Source of the DNA: Mauremys mutica
Taxonomy: Eukaryota; Chordata; Testudines; Geoemydidae
Direction of reading: 5' to 3'
DNA: 64,000 nt
NCBI RefSeq assembly: GCF_020497125.1
Contig: NC_059073.1
Coordinates: 21,039,225-21,103,224, forward strand
Every line of letters begins with the position of its first letter. Position 1 is the first letter of the stretch. Made by a program: the position numbers and the translations under genes. Shown in pieces: positions 57,901 through 64,000 of this stretch. The notes under the pieces are model-generated. The model worked only from the letters and a program-made list of their open reading frames with translations. It did not search any database and was not told the DNA's origin.

Positions 57901-60839
57901 GAAAGGGGCCATATAGGAATGATACACGGGCAGTTTGCAAGTGTGGAAAAGTATTTACTATGAACCTTAGCCTCTGATGCTCATACTGGCAACTGCAGAA
58001 CCCCACTGAAGTCAGTGGAGATCTACAAGGGCTGTACCTATTGCAGGATCAGAGCCCATGTAAATTATCCTTATTATAGGCAGCACTGGTAGTAACATTT
58101 ATAGGTAAGGTTCCTTAACACTTTCCATTAGAAGACCCTGGTTTCACTTGTACATAGCTTTGCCAAACTTTTACTGTTTGGGCTGAAATTTTCCATACCA
58201 GATATCTGCCTCAGGTTGAACTGTTTTTGGAAAGTTTCAGCAAAATGGTCAGAGAAGATTAGGGAAAAATGTGGCCTTATCCATGTTAAAAAAAATTATT
58301 GCATAATTTATATAGCACCATGTGTGTGCAGGGCACTTTACAGACTTGTAAGAGGACAGCGCTGTACCTCAAAGACTTTACAATCTGGGTATTACTTATA
58401 GCTGCTGTTTTTGTTCATATATTGTTAATGCTTCTTAAAAATCTCTTTAAATGACTTGAAACCAACTCACAGTGAACATAGTGTTTCTAACCACACATTC
58501 CTGTCTCTGTAAGCCTGTTCTGCTCTCACTGGATTGGTTATGTCCTCCTGTGTCTTGTCTTATATAAAGTTGCATCAGGGTTTGCTGGATCAAGGCCTAA
58601 CATTGTAAACTCTTCAGAGCAGGGATTGTCTATTAGCATATGTGTGTGTGCTCTGCCTAGCACAATAGAGCCCCAATCCTGATCAAGGCCTCTGAGTGTT
58701 GTTGTAGTATAATTAAGAAACTGGCATCAGAATAAGATGCTGGGGTCTGACGTCCCTGTTCTTGGCTGGGCAGTGGCATGGGGGGAAGTACCATGAAGTT
58801 CTTAACTACCATAGACAGATAGGACCTTGGTTTTATTTTGAATGCAGAAAAGAATATCCAACATGTCCTGCAAACCCTGAACTTTAAACACAGGAGTGGT
58901 CCCACTGAAGTCTATGGAAATACTCATGTACCTACGATTAAGCATGTGCATAAGTGTTTGCAGAATTGACAAATATTTTGATGGAAGGTTGTTTCTTTGT
59001 TGTTCCCACAATGCTACGGTTTTATGATCTTTTGTCTGCTACAATGAATTAACAAACTGGGGGCCTGATTCTGCCGCACATACTCTCAAGGAGTCATCTG
59101 TGGCTCCCATTTGTATCAGTGGGACTATTTAAGGAGCAAAGTGCAGCTCCACGAGGAAGAGTGACATGATCGAATTTTCCTGGATTTCTAGAGTTCTGTG
59201 CTATCCTGATTACCTCAGCCATTGTGCTGGAGGACACAAGCTGTACAGAGCTACCCTGACTTTTGCTGCCAGAAGAGAGAGGAAAAGCCAGAGGGGCTGT
59301 TAATATTTCTTTAATAGAAAAGCTTTCAAGAGGGTATAATAAATGAGAAGAAAAACTAAAACTGCAGACTGCAGTTGATAGTGTCTCAATTGGTGACTGC
59401 CTGTATGCAAGCACTAACCCCTGTGTGTTGGTGTGTCTATCACGCAATCCTTCCTTTTCAGTTGTGGTTTCACTTGTAGCATTTACTTATACCAGTCCTG
59501 TACTCTGGCTTGGTGCTAAGGCAGTAATACTCAAGCATGCCAAAAAGACTTGATGTTTATAGCTTGAGCCCTGTGAACAGCAAAACCAGCCAATTGAGTC
59601 TCTAACGCTACTCTGTAAAGCCAGCACTAAACCTCTGATTGCCTTCTGCTCTGATCTTGCAAACACTTGCACATGGCACAAATGTAATACAGGTGAGGAA
59701 TACCATTGAGTTCAATCTCTGGCTCAGCAGCTGATCCCGATTCAGGAAATACTTAAGTGAATGCTTCTGTTTAGGCATGAGTTTAAGTACCATTGATTTC
59801 AGTGGGATTTAAGCACATTTAAAGTTGAGCACAAACTTAAGTGTTTTGTTTAATAGGGATGAACTTAATCACATGCTTAAGGGCTCTTCTAAATGGGAGC
59901 CCATTTCCATAAAATTAGCTGTGCACTTAAGAGTCTGAAAGGTGGGGTTTATTTCAACCCCATTCTGCTCACTGGGTATTAACTTCTGCACACATGTCTG
60001 CATGTAGCCTGACAGGTGATGAGAGGAGTTGGAATCCATGACTGGCAATGCTACTATTTCATTACACGTATGACTTGGTGGTCCCATAACCATTCACAAG
60101 AACCACCTTCCAGGGATGCTTAGAGCCTCATTTTCAGATCTGCTAAACACTCTCATTGGGCTTATTTTTCCTCTCACTGTAATGTAAACCAGGAGCAATA
60201 CCATTGAAGTTAATGGATTAGGCCAGTGTAAGTGAGAAGAGAATCAGGCTCGTTGGCTTCAGGTAGAGCTGTGGGTGCTCAGCAGCTGTGGAAATCAGAC
60301 CCTCAGTGGGTGCATTCAGGTGAGTGGGGGGGAAAAATCAGAGTCTAGCTGCAGTGTGAGTTATTCTTCCGTCTGAGAAACAATGAATGGAGTTTACTAT
60401 CACCCATGTGAGTGTACTTGTAGTATCACTACAGGTGAAATAAATCCAGCATTAAACAAATGCTTTCTATTGCACTTCTCACCTGGAGATCTGGTAGTGC
60501 TTTACCAATGCTAAACTTCACCGCACCCTCCTGCAAGGGGCTCAGTACTAGCCAACTCCCAGCGGGAGTTAAGGTGCTTTGTATTTCCAGGAGTTGCTCA
60601 GCAGCTTGCAGGATCAAATCCTTAGCCTGATAGGTCACCACCGTGAGCGCTCCCCGCTTTTTGAGCTGTGTGTGAGGGGGGGATCTCTGCTTCCACACTG
60701 CACATGCACCGACCAGCTCATGCGCATCCCTGCAGGGTTTGTAAAGAATCTGCCTTTTCTGACAGGCAGGGCAGTTGAGCTTTTCAAAGGTAAACAGGGT
60801 TTCCTCTTCCTCCCCCGTGTGTCTCTTCCTTTTATAGTT
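57901..60839. other. Intergenic, nothing recognised beyond L2/MIR pieces
   Basis: Mixed composition with no convincing gene. The last part, 62884-64000, is likewise without a recognised feature; it might be intron 1 of the downstream gene if the promoter call at 60840 is right. Confidence 0.4.
58300..58735. repeat. L2/MIR-like fragments
   Basis: TTTATATAGCACCATGTGTG, GGGCACTTTACAGACTTGTA and CAAAGACTTTACAATCTGGG (58305-58390), then CTCTTCAGAGCAGGGATTGT and CTGCCTAGCACAATAGAGCC (58610-58675), are typical of old L2/MIR-type tails. Confidence 0.5.
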
Positions 60840-61600
60840 ATTTTTCATGCTGCCGCTGCCTCTTTGCAAACCTGGGGCCGTGACGTTGAAACTGACCAAC
60901 CCGGAAGCCTGGGCTGTAGCCTATTACTGGTGCAGAAAGCAGCGGTTCCTTTGGCATTTGGCGGCAGCTGCTGCCTCTTCCAGCGGCTACTTGGCTTCTT
61001 GCTCCGCTCCCGGCGCAAGGTACCGTGTGACCTTATTTTATTCAGTGCGATCCGCTTGATGTCCTCGTGCGGCTCGGGGCCGATCGCTTGCAGCGCGGGC
61101 AGGCAGGGAGCTGCTCGGTGGGGGGAAGGATTATTTATAGGGCTGGCATTTTGCAGGGATGTGATGGTGCTTCATCTGCCTAAATAAGGTGCAAGGAGAA
61201 AGCAAGTCTCCCCGCACCACCCCCACCCCCCCAGATGTGCGTTTATCGATCCGCCTGTGCGTGCATGTGTGTCCTCCGTACCCGTTACCGAGCCGCCCTA
61301 CGGAGATGCGCGCCCCACACGATGCATATGCATGAAAAGCTTCACCCCTAGCGAGAAACAGCAACGGGAGAAGCCGAGCCCGGCACAATATTTTGCTCCT
61401 GGGTGGGTGGATGCGGTGAAAGAAGCAGGGGCGAGAATGTCCCTCCCCCACCCTGCGTTCCACATGCCTCTGCGGTGCACAGAGGGGCTGCCCATGGGGG
61501 GCCAGACGTGTAGTGGCTTGGGATCAAACCCAGCCCGAGGCGCAATCCGTCTGGACAGGGGCGGGCTGTATTTCAGCTGAGGGCCAAGAGGAGGACTCCG
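60840..61600 (+). promoter_or_regulatory. Possible CpG-rich promoter/first exon of the next gene (CYRIB by synteny)
   Basis: CpG density rises here against an AT-rich surround (for example GTGACGTTGAAAC with a CRE-like TGACGT, GCTCCGCTCCCGGCGCAAG, GTGCGGCTCGGGGCCGATCG). A donor-like AAG/GTACCG follows at 61019. In human, CYRIB (FAM49B) starts downstream of ASAP1 in the same orientation. No coding exon is visible, so the assignment is weak and based on position only. Confidence 0.3.
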
Positions 61601-62186
61601 CCCTAGGTGTGTGTGAAGATGGCCTGGGGATGAGCGTGGGACTCGCCCACCTAAGGGCTATTTCCAGTGCTGGGTCTATTGTGGTGGGCGAAATCACTGG
61701 TTTGTTTAATCGAGGTGTCGTTTGGGGCTGGAAAGCAGCAGCTACACCCTTGAGGAACTGGGGCGTGGAGCGGGGGGTTAGATCTTTGAACTCTCCTACT
61801 TCCTCATAGTGTTAGGCACCCGCCTGTCTTAAAGGGAGACTTCCTCTTTCAGCTTTAAAAAACGTTTATTTCAGGTTTGTGTGAGAGAGAGAAAGAGATG
61901 GGGGCGGTTCTGTTTTTAACATTGTCCTACAAACCTCTCTGCTAAGTACTCCACATACCATGATATTGGGGGGGGGGAATACTTTAAATGTGGGGCCGCT
62001 TCCACCAAAACCCATCACCTTCAGGAAATGTTGCTTAGCAGGAATGAGGGCTTCTGCTCCGTCCTTCACTCCTAGTCCTAGATTGGCTATAATGGAGATA
62101 AAAGGAAGTGTTCCTTCGATAACTGGCTTCTGAGTTCTAGCCCCCATGTGGGGGAGCAGGGACAACTGGTGATGAGGGAAAGGGAT

Positions 62187-62883
62187 CATAGAATCTCAGG
62201 GTTGGAAGGGACCTCAGGAGGTCATCTAGTCCAACCCCCTGCTCAAAGCAGGACCAAACCCAACTAAATCATCCCAGCCAGGGCTTTGTCAAGCCTGACC
62301 TTATAAACCTCTAAGGAAGGAGATTCCACCACCTCCCTAGGTAACCCATTCCAGTTCTTCACCACCCTACTAGTGAAAAAGTTTTTCCTAATGTCCAACC
62401 TAAACCTCCCCCTCTGCAACTTGAGACCATTACTCCTTGTTCTGTCATCTTCTACCACTGAGAACAGTCTAGATCCATCCTCTTTGGAACCCCCTTTCAG
62501 GTAGTTGAAAGCAGCTATCAAATCCCCCCTCATTCTTCTCTTCTGCAGACTAAACAATCCCAGTTCCCTCAGCCTCTCCTCATAAGTCATGTGCTCCAGC
62601 CCCCTAATCATTTTTGTTGCCCTCTCTCCAATTTATCCACATCCTTCTTGTAGTGTGGGGCCCAAAACTGGACACAGTACTCCAGATGAGGCCTCACCAG
62701 TGCTGAGTAGAGGGGAATGATCACATCCCTCGATCTGCTGGCAATGCCCCTACTTATACAACCCAAAATGCCATTAGCCGCCTTGGCAACAAGGGCACAC
62801 TGTTGACTCCTATTCAGCTTTTCGTCCACCGTAACCCCTAGGTCCTTTTCTGCAGAACTGCTGCCCAGCCAATTGCTGCCCAA
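62187..62883 (-). mobile_element. CR1 LINE 3' fragment
   Basis: The minus strand encodes the CR1 ORF2 C-terminal part: [19 protein letters not shown] (62880), [20 protein letters not shown] (62690), a short gap, then [20 protein letters not shown] (62611) and [20 protein letters not shown]. The 3' tail is at 62187-62250. It is close in sequence to the copy at 21249 but cleaner. It is truncated at the 5' end. Confidence 0.9.
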
Positions 62884-64000
62884 GTGGTGCTGCCCATAGT
62901 CAAGTGGCTTAAGTGCAAAGGATGCAGGCCGGGGTCTATTATGGTGCTTGTTTTAATTCTCTGGGTTCATACTGGGGGTGGGGAGGGAAGGAAGAGGTTT
63001 TGCAAATGTCAGAGTGGTGGAAATTCCACACAGGGAAAACCCAGGACACTTTTATCTCTAGCTGTTAGGTTGATGTGGAAAGGTTTTCTTTTTATGGCAC
63101 TGGCATGACTCCCTCCTCCTCTAAAAAGAGACAAACAAGCAGCCCCTGGGCTTGCGTGGTGATCTTTCTCTTACACTTGGCACTTGAGTTCAAAATTTCT
63201 CTATCTGTTGGAAGAGTAGGGAAGCTCCTGGGTTCAGGACTCTTGGGGATTTCTGGCTTTGCCTCTTCTTTCCTGTGCCTGGGCAAGTCATAGTGCTTTC
63301 AGGTTCCTGGCTGCAACATGGGCTCAGATCTACCCACTGCACTGGGGTGTTCATGCAGTTTTATTAACCCAGTCGTATTCCAGCACCACTTTTTAGCAGA
63401 GGATTTCAAAGCTCATTAACTTAGCTAGAGTGGGGGACACCATGACCTGTTGAAATGTCCATGTGGAGAGCTATATTTTTCATTGCAAAAGTCCCAGAGT
63501 TTTCTGGGGGCAAAGGCAGATGATATGCAGGAGGTTGAGTAGGATTATGGCAAATGATGCATAAAACAAAGTAATCAAACCAGTAGATTTCCTTTCTGTT
63601 GGAGCAGTAAGGAAAGGTGCCTCAGTCAGAGCTCTTTGGAAATGTGATCTCAGACACGTTTGTTTGAAACTCTCAAAACTGGCGAGTGAAGACCAGGACA
63701 AGAATGGCTTGGAGCTTCTCAGAGGAATTGGCAGAATTAGGGAAAGAAAGGGGTTTGCTGCATTCAATTCAACTGATTTTTTTGTAGATCTTCTTTACAA
63801 AATGCTGAGCCCTTGCTGTCTGCACTCGTTGGAGATGGCAAAAAAGCAAGTTCATAAATACGCAAATAATCAATCAAAAGGTTTGTTTACAATAAAGGGA
63901 TTTTCTTCTCCCTGCCTTGGGCTTAAAATAACCATACAAATCAATAGCCCACAATCCTTAGCTTGTTGATCAAGCAATAAAATAAGGTACAAAGAATGGA

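Noticed and set aside
60579..61187. 202-codon frame overlapping the candidate promoter
   Set aside because: No recognisable domain; cysteine/serine-rich text of a GC-rich region. It does not match CYRIB as I know it.

Overview
This is a window of vertebrate nuclear DNA, most likely from a turtle. Coding sequence is sparse and split by introns with GT-AG signals. The spaces between are filled with repeats typical of turtles and other sauropsids: CR1 LINEs, a tRNA-derived SINE whose tail resembles CR1, PIF/Harbinger and hAT elements, a Tigger-like MITE, MIR/L2 relics and solo LTRs. The species assignment is inference from repeat content, and I could not run any search.

Layout. Positions 1 to about 44.9 kb hold the 3' part of ASAP1 (an ArfGAP with SH3, ankyrin and PH domains) on the + strand. 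Six coding exons are visible: 13756-13917, 20591-20657, 25658-25716, 28198-28700, 32374-32496 and 41555-41629. They encode the proline-rich tail and the C-terminal SH3 domain, followed by a roughly 3.2 kb 3' UTR that contains a hAT insertion. The introns carry a CR1 LINE split by a solo LTR (about 1.70-5.81 kb), a second CR1-like LINE split by another solo LTR and a 112 bp hAT MITE (about 16.07-18.77 kb), a third CR1 (21.25-22.83 kb), and a 4.8 kb Harbinger transposon (33.08-37.90 kb). That transposon has an open transposase frame with its DDE motifs and a second, Myb/SANT-like gene.

From 44.9 to 49.8 kb lies intergenic DNA with a 1.2 kb long-inverted-repeat hAT element. On the minus strand, 53767 down to 50046, is a complete, compact, seven-coding-exon gene for a divergent translation elongation factor 1-alpha. 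Its protein resembles the amphibian/fish oocyte form 42Sp50 (thesaurin a), which stores tRNA and 5S rRNA in 42S particles of young oocytes, more than somatic eEF1A1/eEF1A2. This is the most interesting gene in the window. It has an intact GTPase core, a TATA box close to the start codon, a GC-AG last intron and a GC-rich minisatellite in intron 2.

From 54 to 64 kb are more nested repeats, including a deleted Harbinger relative inside what looks like a MITE within a MIR-type SINE, and a CR1 fragment. A moderately CpG-rich stretch near 60.8-61.6 kb may be the promoter of the next gene. In human the gene downstream of ASAP1 in the same orientation is CYRIB (FAM49B), but no coding exon of it is visible here.
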